Assembly (NCBI GenBank): GCA_050303415.1
Contig: JBNLBS010000014.1
Location: 39,838-103,837, forward strand
Direction: 5' to 3'
From: JBNLBS01 sp050303415
Lineage (GTDB): Bacteria > Pseudomonadota > Gammaproteobacteria > Methylococcales > Methylomonadaceae
Length of the DNA: 64,000 nucleotides
Shown: positions 17,815-26,929 of the stretch, piece by piece
Numbering within the stretch: position 1 is the first letter of the stretch
Layout of the letters: every line of letters starts with the position of its first letter
Notes under the pieces: model-generated
Seen by the model: only the letters and a program-made list of their open reading frames with translations
The model's database searches: none
What the model was told of the DNA's origin: nothing
Program-made: the position numbers and the translations under genes

Positions 17815-19110
17815 TTAATTTGGTAAAAATGAAAAATCACCGGTAAAAGATGACTCGGTCCACGGCGTTTGTTTGCCTTTAGTTTCCTTATTAACCCCCT
17901 GCAACACCTTTTTAAAAACCTGTTCAATACTTATTCCAGGCCTGGACATATTAGCAAGCAGGTGTTTTGTGTAGACACCGTTATCGCCTTCGCCGTCTGC
18001 AGCCACCGAGCCGGGGCTGGTGGCAAAACCGATAATGGTACCTTTAGGGCCTTCCAGTCTGGCCAGGCCGCGGCTGGCACTGCGAAAGCTGCGCGGCAAC
18101 GGGTTATCCCGACAAGCGTCCAGAATAACAATATTAAGGTTATCTTTTGCTTCGCTCATTGCGCCGAGTATCTGGCCTATATTGACTGCCTTGTAACGCA
18201 CATCGCTCTGCCTGGCAATTTTGGCATCGATGGGAATTAAATAGTTTTCACCGTCTACCTGTACACCGTGCCCGGCATAGTAAAATAACGCCACCTGTGC
18301 ACCACTGGTTAACCGGCGACCGAAACTGTCGATGGCTGTCTCCATTTGTTCCTGACCGGCATTGAGCTGTAGGTCAACCTGAAATCCCAGTTGCTTGAGC
18401 GAAGCAGCCATAGCTTTTGCATCGTTCACCGGGTTCTTCAACGGACTTTGGATATAGTCGCTGTTTCCTATTACCAAGGCAGTACGCGGTCTGGCGATTG
18501 TTTTTATAACATCCAGTGCAGGCAAAGTCTGTTGTGTTAACTCTGTTGGGGGAATGCTTGCCAGAATGAGGTTTTGCATAGGATCGGCCGGTTTGCTCTG
18601 AACAGAGGTTAAAGCCTTAATGCTGACATCGACATAACCCTCATTATCGTAATTTGTGTTGGTAGTATCGTTAATTCGGAAAAACAATTCGCCACGATCA
18701 GCCGCAGTTAACTTATATTCGGCCCCGACTGCAAAGACTTTCCCCTTCTCACCTACTTTAGCTACCAGTGTTGAATGGCTGTAACTTTGCAAAAGTGCAG
18801 GAAAAAGCGGGGTTTTAACACATAATCCATTATACAAACCTATACCGTCGGGCCCGGTAAAATTGCAACTGGGATATGTGCGCCATTTCCCTTTAGCGTT
18901 TATAAGGTAACTTTTACCTGCTTCAACACTCACACCGGAATTGCGCCACGCCTCTACCGCAGCAGAAACACGTGAGGTAACGGTTTCATTATTCAACAAT
19001 TGCCGGCTGACCACAGTAGACTCATATTTATATTCTGGTACGGAAACGCAACCGCTTAAGAAATTGAGTATCAAAAGACAACAGAGAATATTTATAGGCC
19101 GTTTTTTCAT
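17815..19110 (-). CDS. lipoprotein with LecA-like lectin domain and caspase-fold (C14) domain
   Basis: Protein of 431 residues. A lipoprotein signal ends LILNFLSGC (Cys21); Val at +2 favours the outer membrane. Residues about 45-175 resemble the galactose-binding LecA/PA-IL fold: SYLINAKGKWRTYP, then STLVAKVGEKGKVFAVG, and FRINDTTNTNYDNEG, which has the Ca-binding-like Asn/Asp pattern. A caspase domain fills the rest, starting RTALVIGNSDYIQSPL, with His281 in FYYAGHG and Cys333 in VILDACRDNPLPRSF, and SPGSVAADGEGDNGVY. The caspase part is close in motif to that of the protein encoded at 14608-16176, so they are paralogs. The frame is open to 19185, but ATG 19110 (MKKRPINIL) starts the signal peptide. 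It likely sits on the outer membrane and may recognise a sugar; that is inference. Confidence 0.82.
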   Translation of the reverse strand: MKKRPINILCCLLILNFLSGCVSVPEYKYESTVVSRQLLNNETVTSRVSAAVEAWRNSGVSVEAGKSYLINAKGKWRTYPSCNFTGPDGIGLYNGLCVKTPLFPALLQSYSHSTLVAKVGEKGKVFAVGAEYKLTAADRGELFFRINDTTNTNYDNEGYVDVSIKALTSVQSKPADPMQNLILASIPPTELTQQTLPALDVIKTIARPRTALVIGNSDYIQSPLKNPVNDAKAMAASLKQLGFQVDLQLNAGQEQMETAIDSFGRRLTSGAQVALFYYAGHGVQVDGENYLIPIDAKIARQSDVRYKAVNIGQILGAMSEAKDNLNIVILDACRDNPLPRSFRSASRGLARLEGPKGTIIGFATSPGSVAADGEGDNGVYTKHLLANMSRPGISIEQVFKKVLQGVNKETKGKQTPWTESSFTGDFSFLPN

Positions 19111-19331
19111 AATGCTATTCCGATAAGATTTTAGCCAAATATCAAAATCAAGCGTTTGTATTTTTTTTCCTGAGACAAACACCATTTTGAACTTAATATG
19201 TTTTTTTATAGCATGACAAATTTGTTGAAAACAGTGAATTATTTACCTACCAGCTTTTAACTACGGATTGATTTAACTTAAGTGCAAACGGCCAGAAGCG
19301 CTTAATCACCCGGATATGCGCTGATTATGTT

Positions 19332-20948
19332 TCAGGAACTGCAAGACAACATGGAACATCCGGCCTTGTTTCTGGCCCATTCCGGTCTTTTTGCAGCATA
19401 TTTTTCATTTTCCGGCTGTTCATCGTAGGGATGGCGTAACAGCTCCAGTAATTCGTTCACCAGGGTATTATCTCCCTGCTCAGCTTGATCGATTGCCTGT
19501 TGAGCCAGGTAATTCCTTAATACATACTTGGGATTGATACCGTTCATATTTTGCCTTCTTATACTGTCCGGTACATTCTCGGCCTGTAATCTTTTTATAT
19601 AACCACGTAACCAGTCTGCCATTTGTTGCGTTACATTATCGGTTAATTGCTCTGGAAGATAATAAGCTGACATTATCGGCTTCAACAAATCCGTATCACT
19701 GATATTCAATGAATCCCGTTCGGTGCTGATTTGAGCCAGATTTCTAAACAGCAGCGTCATATCAGTTTCATGTAATTTTAGAACTTCCAGTAATTTGCTA
19801 ATGAGTACCTCATCTTCTGTACTACATTGTAGTAACCCAAGTTTGTTACCCATCATTTGTAGCCATTGTTCGTTAAAGGCTGCATAACTGTGTTGCAATA
19901 TTTCTTGAAATGGTTCTACTTGTTCTATCAATGGATAAATTGCATTGGCCAGCTGGGTTAGATTCCACATGGCTATTTCCGGTTGCTTGCCGAAACTATA
20001 GCGTTTGAAATCTCTATCCGTAGTATTGGGGGTCCAGTTCGGATCATAGCCCTCCAGCCACCCGTAAGGGCCGTAATCTATAGTTAAACCAAGGATAGAC
20101 AGATTATCGGTATTCATAACCCCATGCACAAAACCAACTCGCTGCCAGTGGACTATCATGTCTATGGTAAGTTGGCAGATTTCTTTAAACCACTGAAGGT
20201 ATGTGTCTTTATTGGGCTGACCTAAATGCGGAAAATCCGTGCTTATGCAGTAATCGACCAGTTGTTTTAGATGTTCCAGTTCCTGCCTAGCGGTAAAGAT
20301 TTGAAAGTTGCCAAAACGGATAAATGAAGGTGCTACCCGGCAAACCACCGCACCTGGCTCCGGCCTGGGATTGCCGTTATAAAACATATCGCGCATCACC
20401 GTTTCGCCAGTGCTTATTAAACTTAACGCTCGCGTTGTCGGCACACCCAAATGATGCATTGCTTCGCTGCATAAGAATTCACGCACTGATGAACGCAAAA
20501 CCGCCAGTCCATCAGCATTACGCGAATAGGGTGTTAAACCGGCGCCTTTCAATTGCAGAGTCCAATGTTGTCCCTGTTGATTGACAACTTCCCCCAGGTT
20601 GATGGCGCGACCATCACCCAACTGTCCGGCCCATTGACCGAATTGATGCCCACCGTAACAGGTGGCGTAGGGCTCCATGGCAGATAAAACTTTATTGCCG
20701 GAAAAGACCTGAACAAAATCTTCCGATTGACAGGCCTGTTCAGATAAATCAAGAAAATCGGCAACCTCTCGTGAGTATGCAACTAACTCTGGCGCTCTGA
20801 CCGATCGCGGCTTAACATAGGAGTAGAAGGCCGATTGAACCTGCCGTGGATAATTATCGGTTTCCGGGTCGGCCGGTAAATTTCGAATATAACGGTTATT
20901 AAAAACCAGGTCGTCAAGAAAATTGTGCTTTTTTTGAAAATTAGTCAT
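19332..20948 (-). CDS. selO: protein adenylyltransferase SelO (YdiU/UPF0061 family)
   Basis: Pseudokinase-fold enzyme of 538 residues that transfers AMP from ATP to Ser, Thr or Tyr of target proteins, with known links to redox stress. Family segments are clear: the start FNNRYIRNLPADP, then GGHQFGQWAGQLGDGRAI, LKGAGLTPYSRNADG, VLRSSVREFLCSEAM, and GVMNTDNLSILGLTIDYGP, which carries the metal-binding Asn/Asp. The C-terminus reads CSMLSCSS; the Cys near the end matches the position of the selenocysteine in vertebrate SelO and of Cys in most bacteria. The length is a little above that of E. coli YdiU (478). The gene stands alone, with gaps on both sides. Confidence 0.93.
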   Translation of the reverse strand: MTNFQKKHNFLDDLVFNNRYIRNLPADPETDNYPRQVQSAFYSYVKPRSVRAPELVAYSREVADFLDLSEQACQSEDFVQVFSGNKVLSAMEPYATCYGGHQFGQWAGQLGDGRAINLGEVVNQQGQHWTLQLKGAGLTPYSRNADGLAVLRSSVREFLCSEAMHHLGVPTTRALSLISTGETVMRDMFYNGNPRPEPGAVVCRVAPSFIRFGNFQIFTARQELEHLKQLVDYCISTDFPHLGQPNKDTYLQWFKEICQLTIDMIVHWQRVGFVHGVMNTDNLSILGLTIDYGPYGWLEGYDPNWTPNTTDRDFKRYSFGKQPEIAMWNLTQLANAIYPLIEQVEPFQEILQHSYAAFNEQWLQMMGNKLGLLQCSTEDEVLISKLLEVLKLHETDMTLLFRNLAQISTERDSLNISDTDLLKPIMSAYYLPEQLTDNVTQQMADWLRGYIKRLQAENVPDSIRRQNMNGINPKYVLRNYLAQQAIDQAEQGDNTLVNELLELLRHPYDEQPENEKYAAKRPEWARNKAGCSMLSCSS

Positions 20949-21259
20949 GTCAAATTTTAGCTGATATGGAGATTAATACAAAATTCACTAGCTGACTCTT
21001 TAATTTTCATTCAAATACATACTCCTATTCGGCAAGCCACATACCAAAAAAGAACGGTCGAAATCATACTCATGTTTTTAAATATGACATAGCGGTGTGC
21101 ACGACACAGCGAAATTCAGTGAGTAAAAAAAACATCAAGGAATAGAAAACAATTATTTTATTTATACGAACAAGGCCACCACATCTTGCCCGGTGCTTTC
21201 TTAAAAGCACGGAACAGATTAGCGTTTTTTAAAACACAGTCTTCCAGTAAATGAAATTT
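20949..21259. other. 311-base intergenic region between kbl and selO
   Basis: Upstream region of selO and downstream region of kbl. It is A+T-rich and contains no supported open reading frame. One small hairpin is visible at 21193-21210 (GTGCTTT, 4-base loop, AAAGCAC). It is not followed by a T-run on the minus strand, so I do not call it a terminator. No known regulatory motif was recognised. Confidence 0.4.
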
Positions 21260-22480
21260 TTATTGCGTGTTGGACAATACTGACAGCAGCAGATCGATAT
21301 CCTTGTCGGTATGGTCAGCCGATACTTGCAACCTGATTTCCTCCTCACCTTTGGGCACCACTGGGTAACTTAACCCGGTCGCTAAAATACCATGTTCGAA
21401 CAAATGTTTAACCAAGGTTCGTGTTTTTTCAGTATCCCTTATTAAAATCGGAACGATGGGATGCTGGCCTTGCAGGGTTTCATAACCAGCCTGTAACAAC
21501 CCAGCCCTTAATCGATCAGATAACTTTTTGAGCTGCGCCAGCTTATCGATGCCTTGCTCACTATCAACAATTTCAATTGATTTGTTTGCCGCTGCCGCTT
21601 CAGCCGGGGTAATCGGGTTGGAATAAATATACAACTGTGCGGTTTCTCTTAGATAGTCTATAACTTTAGCACCGGCAACCACATAACCGCCATTTACAGC
21701 AAACGCTTTACCTAATGTGGCAACCAGCACATCGGCTCTGGCCCGGCAAATTTCTTCGGTTCCCCGCCCTGTTTTTCCGAATGCTCCAACGCCATGCGAG
21801 TCGTCCACCACAGTGATTACGCCTTCCGGATAATTGTCTTGGTAACGATTGCAGATCAACTGGATTTTATCCAATGCCGCATAATCGCCACGCATACTAA
21901 AAATACCGTCACTGACCACACAAACGCGTTTAAATTGGCCAACATTGGTTTGCAAAATTGTTTCCAGTTCCGTCATATCCGAATGCGCATAGACTGTTTT
22001 TTGACCACAATGGGACAAGCGCACGGCATTGATAATGCAATTATGGTTTAACGCATCACTGACGACTAGGGTGTGTTCCGATACAAATTGCGGCAAGACT
22101 CCGACCATAGCCGCATACGCGGCGCTAAAAATCATCGCCGCCTCCCGGCCATGGAACTCGGCCAGTTTTTGTTCCAGTTGTTTATGAATTTGATAGGTTC
22201 CGCTAATAAAACGTACCGCACCAGGGCCGGTTCCAAATTGCTCGGCCGTCCTGGATTCAGCTTTTACCACATCCGGATCGGTTTCCAAGCCTAAATAAGA
22301 ATTGGAGTTCATTCGTAAAAAGGCCTTATCTCCGTATCCTTGAAGATAAAACCGGGAACCAAAACCATTTTCCGGTGCTTTTCTGCCGGTAATGACCCAT
22401 TCATGGCGCTTGGCGACACCTTTGCTATCGATTTCATCCAGCTTTTGACTGATGAATGCTTCAATTTTATCAACCGGCAT
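21260..22480 (-). CDS. kbl: glycine C-acetyltransferase (2-amino-3-ketobutyrate CoA ligase)
   Basis: PLP enzyme of 406 residues from the alpha-oxoamine synthase family. It cleaves 2-amino-3-ketobutyrate with CoA to glycine and acetyl-CoA. Visible motifs are NSYLGLETDPDVV, GTGPGAVRFISGTYQIHKQLE, VVDDSHGVGAFGKTGRGTEE and the PLP lysine in VATLGKAFAVNGGYVV. The assignment to Kbl rather than BioF or another family member rests on the neighbour: the gene begins 18 bases after the end of a threonine dehydrogenase gene on the same strand, giving the two steps of threonine degradation to glycine. GGGGAG precedes the ATG. The post-lysine sequence AFAVNGG differs somewhat from classical Kbl, so a related acyltransferase cannot be excluded. 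Confidence 0.82.
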   Translation of the reverse strand: MPVDKIEAFISQKLDEIDSKGVAKRHEWVITGRKAPENGFGSRFYLQGYGDKAFLRMNSNSYLGLETDPDVVKAESRTAEQFGTGPGAVRFISGTYQIHKQLEQKLAEFHGREAAMIFSAAYAAMVGVLPQFVSEHTLVVSDALNHNCIINAVRLSHCGQKTVYAHSDMTELETILQTNVGQFKRVCVVSDGIFSMRGDYAALDKIQLICNRYQDNYPEGVITVVDDSHGVGAFGKTGRGTEEICRARADVLVATLGKAFAVNGGYVVAGAKVIDYLRETAQLYIYSNPITPAEAAAANKSIEIVDSEQGIDKLAQLKKLSDRLRAGLLQAGYETLQGQHPIVPILIRDTEKTRTLVKHLFEHGILATGLSYPVVPKGEEEIRLQVSADHTDKDIDLLLSVLSNTQ

Positions 22481-22498
22481 GACCCTCTCCCCTAAGCC

Positions 22499-23449
22499 TT
22501 ACAAAAGTTTTTGCTGCAATTTTTCCAGCATGTCTTCAACCATTTCTGCCAAGCCGAATTCAGCCTGCCACCCCCATTCCAAATGCGCACAATGATCATC
22601 CATATGTCTGGGCCATGAATCGGCAATGGCCTGACGCACAGGATCAACCTGGTAACTCAGGCTAAATTCGGGTATATGTTTTTTTATCTCCGCCCCCAAT
22701 TGCTCGGGTGTAATGCTCATCGCCGTCACATTAAAGGCATTATGATGGCTTAAACGCCTGGGATTTGCCTGCATAAGCTTAATTGCCGCATCGACTGCAT
22801 CGGGCATATACATCATATCCAGTTGTGTATCCGGCTTTAAAAAACAACGGTAGGATTTTTGCTGTAGCGCGGCATAAAAAATCTCCACCGCATAATCGGT
22901 AGTGCCCCCACCCGGCAAGGTTTTATAGGAAATCAAACCGGGATATCTCAAGCCCCTGACATCGACGGCAAAACGATGTTGATAATAATCACATAGCAAT
23001 TCGCCGGCAACCTTGCTGACACCATACATGGTATTAGGCCGCTGAATGGTATCCTGCGGTGTGTTAATGGCCGGTGTGCTGGGCCCGAATGCACCGATAG
23101 AACTGGGAAAAAATACAGCGCATTGCAGCATCCTGGCTGTTTCCAGCACATTCATCAGACCGTTCATATTAATATCCCAGGCCTTTTGCGGGACTTTTTC
23201 AGCTACCGCCGACAACAAGGATGCCAAATGAAAAATACTATCCACCTGAAACTCTTTAACCGCATTAATCAGCGCGTCTATATCCCTGACATCAAATGAG
23301 ATAAACGGTCCGCTTGCGGCCAAGTCGTCATTGGCCTGTCGATGATGGCCGGCAGCGATGACATTATCATCGCCATATAATTGCCGTAACCTTAGGGTCA
23401 AATCGGAACCGATCTGCCCGGTCGCCCCTGTGACTAATATTCTGTTCAT
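22499..23449 (-). CDS. L-threonine 3-dehydrogenase, short-chain (epimerase-like) type
   Basis: NAD-dependent Rossmann enzyme of 316 residues. The dinucleotide motif is VTGATGQIGSDL at the N-terminus; the SDR catalytic pair appears in MYGVSKVAGELLCDYY (Tyr and Lys). PSSIGAFGP and RYPGLISYKTLPGGGTTDYA are typical of SDR-type threonine dehydrogenases that oxidise threonine to 2-amino-3-ketobutyrate. This type is unrelated to the zinc-dependent Tdh of E. coli. The start was set at ATG 23449 (MNRILVTGATG), preceded by AGGAAGTG; the longer frame starts with GTG at 23461. It heads a two-gene operon with kbl. Confidence 0.88.
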   Translation of the reverse strand: MNRILVTGATGQIGSDLTLRLRQLYGDDNVIAAGHHRQANDDLAASGPFISFDVRDIDALINAVKEFQVDSIFHLASLLSAVAEKVPQKAWDINMNGLMNVLETARMLQCAVFFPSSIGAFGPSTPAINTPQDTIQRPNTMYGVSKVAGELLCDYYQHRFAVDVRGLRYPGLISYKTLPGGGTTDYAVEIFYAALQQKSYRCFLKPDTQLDMMYMPDAVDAAIKLMQANPRRLSHHNAFNVTAMSITPEQLGAEIKKHIPEFSLSYQVDPVRQAIADSWPRHMDDHCAHLEWGWQAEFGLAEMVEDMLEKLQQKLL

Positions 23450-23547
23450 GCTTTTATTCACTTCCTAAGATAGTCTAAACAGTTAACCTCAGTATAGAAC
23501 TAACCTTTATAATTTGAACATCTTATTGAACCGAATCTAAACCAGCC

Positions 23548-24036
23548 ATGTTAAACCAGCAAGACTCTACTCTGTCAGAAAACTATCAAACCCTCATCGC
23601 CAAACATCAGTCTTTACTGCTATCGACCGCTTCAACAACCAATGTCCCGGATATCAGTTACGCCCCTTATATTCAGGATCAACCCGGTGTGTTTTATATT
23701 TATATCAGTGAACTGGCCGGCCATACCAAAAACCTGTTAGCCAACGCTCAGGCATCGATCATGTTTATTCAAGACCAGTCTGAAGCAAAAAATCAGTTTG
23801 CGCGTGAGCGGGTCATATTTCATTGTACTGCCGTACCAATTGATCGCTCATCACCGCACTTCCAAACAAAACTGGATGCCCTGCAAGAAAAATTCGGTGA
23901 CACCGTTGCGTTGTTACGCAGCTTATCGGACTTTCATTTATTTGAATTGAGCGCTATAAACGGCCGTTATATCGCCGGCTTTGGCAAAGCTTATGAGATT
24001 GATTTAAAAAACAATCAAATTTCTGCCAGTAACTGA
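23548..24036 (+). CDS. pyridoxamine-phosphate-oxidase-fold protein, HugZ-like
   Basis: Protein of 162 residues with the split-barrel flavin-reductase/PNPOx fold. Signs are LLLSTASTTNVPDISYAPYI near the N-terminus, VFYIYISELAGHTKNLL, ASIMFIQDQSEAKNQFARER and RYIAGFGKAYEID at the C-terminus. The last motif is shared with the heme-utilisation proteins HugZ/HutZ. It lacks the extra C-terminal domain of some HugZ proteins, so heme binding is uncertain. It is transcribed divergently from tdh/kbl, and its last 22 bases overlap the end of the convergent fructosamine kinase gene. Confidence 0.75.
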   Translation: MLNQQDSTLSENYQTLIAKHQSLLLSTASTTNVPDISYAPYIQDQPGVFYIYISELAGHTKNLLANAQASIMFIQDQSEAKNQFARERVIFHCTAVPIDRSSPHFQTKLDALQEKFGDTVALLRSLSDFHLFELSAINGRYIAGFGKAYEIDLKNNQISASN

Positions 24037-24896
24037 TCGATCATGCCTTCGGCCTGATGCAAATAACCGCCGCCGAATAAGTTTAAATGATTCAGAATAT
24101 GATATAGATTATATAAGGTCTTACGCACCGAATAGCCCGAATCGATAGGAATTACTTCCTGATAAGCGGCATAAAATGCTGAACCAAACCCACCAAATAA
24201 TTCCGTCATGGCCAGATCGGCTTCATGGTCACCATAGTAGCAGGCCGGATCGTAAATAACCGGATTTCCCTGAACGTCATTGGATATATTCCCACCCCAT
24301 AAATCGCCATGCAATAAAGACGCTTTTGGTTGATAACCGGCAAACAACTTAGGTAAATCCGCACATAACCGTTCACCTTTAGTTTGCACGCGTCCATGAT
24401 AACCATTATCCGCTGCCAGGTTTAGTTGCCAGTGCAAGCGTTGTTGCTGCCAAAATGTTTGCCAGTCCTGATAATTACCATTAGCCTGCGGCGTACTACC
24501 AATAGTATTGTCCTGATGCCAGCCGAAATAAGCCTGTTTTTGTTGATGCATTTGCGCTAACTGCAGGCCTAACATTTGTTCTGAATTTGATTTTAGTCGG
24601 CCGAATTCTATATATTCCAGCAACAGAAAGGAATGCTTATCGGTTTGCCCATAAGTCACCACTTCCGGTACCCGTATGGTGTTGGTTTGCGCCATTTCCT
24701 GTAGACCACTAGCCTCTGCAGCAAACATGGGAAGCAATTCAGGCCGGTTCAACTTGATAAAATATCGATCCTGATCGGTTTCGATTTGATAAGCGGAATT
24801 AATACAGCCGCCCCCCACAGATGAAACCTGCTTAATTTTAAATACCTGGCCGGTTAATATTTCAACTTGATTACTGATCGCTTGCCACTGACTCAT
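24015..24896 (-). CDS. fructosamine kinase / ketosamine-3-kinase family protein
   Basis: Protein of 293 residues with an aminoglycoside-phosphotransferase-like fold. Members phosphorylate ketosamines on glycated proteins or small molecules (protein deglycation). Seen are SVGGGCINSAYQIETD with FIKLN (ATP-binding lobe), LLLEYIEFG, the catalytic loop LLHGDLWGGNIS (Asp and Asn) and the metal-binding IYDPACYYGDHEADLAMT. The last two are the signature of this family (YniA-like). It ends head-to-head with the HugZ-like gene, with a 22-base overlap. Confidence 0.88.
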   Translation of the reverse strand: MSQWQAISNQVEILTGQVFKIKQVSSVGGGCINSAYQIETDQDRYFIKLNRPELLPMFAAEASGLQEMAQTNTIRVPEVVTYGQTDKHSFLLLEYIEFGRLKSNSEQMLGLQLAQMHQQKQAYFGWHQDNTIGSTPQANGNYQDWQTFWQQQRLHWQLNLAADNGYHGRVQTKGERLCADLPKLFAGYQPKASLLHGDLWGGNISNDVQGNPVIYDPACYYGDHEADLAMTELFGGFGSAFYAAYQEVIPIDSGYSVRKTLYNLYHILNHLNLFGGGYLHQAEGMIDQLLAEI

Positions 24897-25097
24897 ATCG
24901 ACTCATTAATGCAAAATGGACAACATAAATACTTTACCACTGTAAAAACTCAACAGCCAGCACAGCAGATTTTAACGAAACTTTCTATGGCATTTAAACT
25001 CGTAAAATAATGGACAGGATTATTAGCGCCCTATAGTAAAATAACCGTCTTTGTTATCCTTCTTCAATTAGCTTCAGGCACTATGAGATAAACCAAC

Positions 25098-25997
25098 ATG
25101 CGGATTGCGGCGATATATTTAACAGTGGTTTTACTTTGGTCGACAACGCCCCTGGCGATAAAATGGAGCGCAGAAGAAGCGGGATTTATTTTTGGCGCGG
25201 CGTCCAGAATGATTATTGGTGCTATCTGCATGATGTGTGTACTGATACTGATGCGAAAAAAATTGCCCTGGCATAGTAAAGCCAGACAAACTTATTTAGC
25301 CGTTGCGTTGCAGATTTATGGTGCAATGCTTGCCGTATACTGGTCATCACAGTTTATTCCCTCCGGCTGGATATCCATTATCTTTGGTTTAACCCCGTTT
25401 ATTACCGCCCTGTTTACTCACTTCTGGTTAGGACAAAAAAGTCTGTCGATCGATAAGCTGTTTGCCTATACATTGGGTATCAGTGGATTAGTAGTCATGT
25501 TTAATTCGGCACTGCAACTAGGGTTAAATGCCATGATTGGCATTGCCGGTGTATTACTAGCCAGCACATTACAGTCACTCAGTTCAGTTTGGGTTAAACG
25601 AATTAATGCAAAATTACCGGCAACCAAGCAAGTAACGGGCGGTTTATTTTTTGCTGTACCGGCTTATATCGTCACCTGGCTGATAATGGACGGTAAATGG
25701 CCAGCCTCCCTGTCAATCACAACGATCAGCTCGATTGTGTACCTGGGCGTCATAGCAACAACGATAGGTTTTGCGTTTTATTATTATTTGCTCACCCATA
25801 TGGCAGCCACTCACGTTGCATTAATTACCTTGATCGCCCCGGTATTGGCCCTGTTGTTGGGTCACAGCGTGAATCATGAACCGATTACCGCTAAAGTGGT
25901 CACGGGTGCCGCTCTGATCTTATCCGCTCTACTGTTGCATACTTTTTTTGATCGATTTAAAAAAGTAGCAATTTCTTCCAAGAAGCATAGATTGTAG
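25098..25997 (+). CDS. EamA/DMT-family transporter
   Basis: Inner-membrane protein of 299 residues with about ten hydrophobic segments in two halves, the usual plan of the drug/metabolite exporter family (two EamA domains). The start (MRIAAIYLTVVLLWSTTPLAIKW is typical of the first helix) and the second-half segment YLGVIATTIGFAFYYYLL fit. The substrate cannot be told from the sequence. It stands alone, with about 200 bases upstream and 319 bases downstream. Confidence 0.85.
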   Translation: MRIAAIYLTVVLLWSTTPLAIKWSAEEAGFIFGAASRMIIGAICMMCVLILMRKKLPWHSKARQTYLAVALQIYGAMLAVYWSSQFIPSGWISIIFGLTPFITALFTHFWLGQKSLSIDKLFAYTLGISGLVVMFNSALQLGLNAMIGIAGVLLASTLQSLSSVWVKRINAKLPATKQVTGGLFFAVPAYIVTWLIMDGKWPASLSITTISSIVYLGVIATTIGFAFYYYLLTHMAATHVALITLIAPVLALLLGHSVNHEPITAKVVTGAALILSALLLHTFFDRFKKVAISSKKHRL

Positions 25998-26316
25998 ATT
26001 ACGTTTGTAGCCATTTATACAGATTGTCTGGTAAGGCCTTTATCTGTATCTGCAGGTGATTTTTACAGCCCAGATTAAAAAAAACAGCAATATTTTATTT
26101 CAGTGAATTTATGTTGAAACTAAGTCCTGAAATAGGAATGGGAATAACGGTAACCTTAGTACTGTCAATTGAATTAATAGCAATAATAAATACTATATAA
26201 AGAAAAATAATAAAGAAGACTTTATTTTTAAACATTTAAGCAAATAGTATATAAATTTTCAAAATTCTAAATCGTAAAAAGGCAAATAGCTTTTGTACTG
26301 ATAGTGTTTACGAGCA
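25998..26316. other. 319-base A+T-rich intergenic region
   Basis: Gap between the convergent EamA transporter gene and the NapC-type cytochrome gene. It is very A+T-rich, especially after 26080. I see no open reading frame with coding character, no RNA gene and no strong terminator hairpin. Confidence 0.4.
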
Positions 26317-26901
26317 TTATTTATAAATAACCGAATCTGTCTGGTACCCCTTAGGTAAGCGATGAGCAATCCCCTTATGACAATCAATACAGGTTTTACC
26401 CTCTTTTATGCCTTTTTTCATTTCCCTGCGCGCAGTAACCGACTGAGCATGAAAATCCATTGACTCGTAGGAGTGGCAATTTCGACACTCCTTGGAGTCA
26501 TTTGCTTTCATTTCCTTCCAAACATGTTTGGCCAGTATTTCTCTTTTTGCTTCAAATTTTTCCGGTGTATTAATCGAACCTAAGGCCTTGTGATACAGTT
26601 CATTCGTGGCCTTGATTTTACGTACCAGTTTGGCACCCCATTCTCTGGGCACATGACAATCCGAGCATATGGCTCGAACTCCAGATCCATTCTGAAAATG
26701 TACAGTGCGGGTATATTCTTGATAAACGGTATCTTCCATCTCATGACAGGAAATACAAAAACCCAAGGTGTTGGTATACTCCATATAGGTGTTAAAACCG
26801 CCCCAAAAAATAATACCGGCTATACCGCCAACGAGAAATATGCCACCCCATGTATATTTGCCGGTCGGTTGCCAAAACCAGTTTAAAAATTTTGCAATCA
26901 T
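26317..26901 (-). CDS. NapC/NirT/NrfH-type tetraheme cytochrome c (CycB-like quinone-linked)
   Basis: Membrane-anchored periplasmic cytochrome of 194 residues. One N-terminal membrane helix (about residues 18-38) is followed by four heme motifs: CISCH, CSDCH, CRNCH and CIDCH. Proteins of this family exchange electrons between the quinone pool and periplasmic multiheme enzymes. It is the third gene of a minus-strand set behind an octaheme HAO-like gene and a TPR gene, so it probably serves that enzyme. In ammonia oxidisers the homologous cM552 (CycB) takes electrons from HAO to quinone. In nitrite-reducing systems NrfH works the other way. Direction here is not decided by sequence. Confidence 0.88.
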   Translation of the reverse strand: MIAKFLNWFWQPTGKYTWGGIFLVGGIAGIIFWGGFNTYMEYTNTLGFCISCHEMEDTVYQEYTRTVHFQNGSGVRAICSDCHVPREWGAKLVRKIKATNELYHKALGSINTPEKFEAKREILAKHVWKEMKANDSKECRNCHSYESMDFHAQSVTARREMKKGIKEGKTCIDCHKGIAHRLPKGYQTDSVIYK

Positions 26902-26929
26902 ATTTATTACCTAAAGATAGGGATGCTTC

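Noticed and set aside
19332..19370. Selenocysteine (in-frame TGA) at the SelO C-terminus
   Set aside because: The frame reads Cys in CSMLSCSS and ends with a normal stop; no readthrough is needed.
21193..21210. Small hairpin GTGCTTT/AAAGCAC downstream of kbl as a terminator
   Set aside because: Stem of only 7 bases with an A+T-rich end and no T-run on the minus strand after it.
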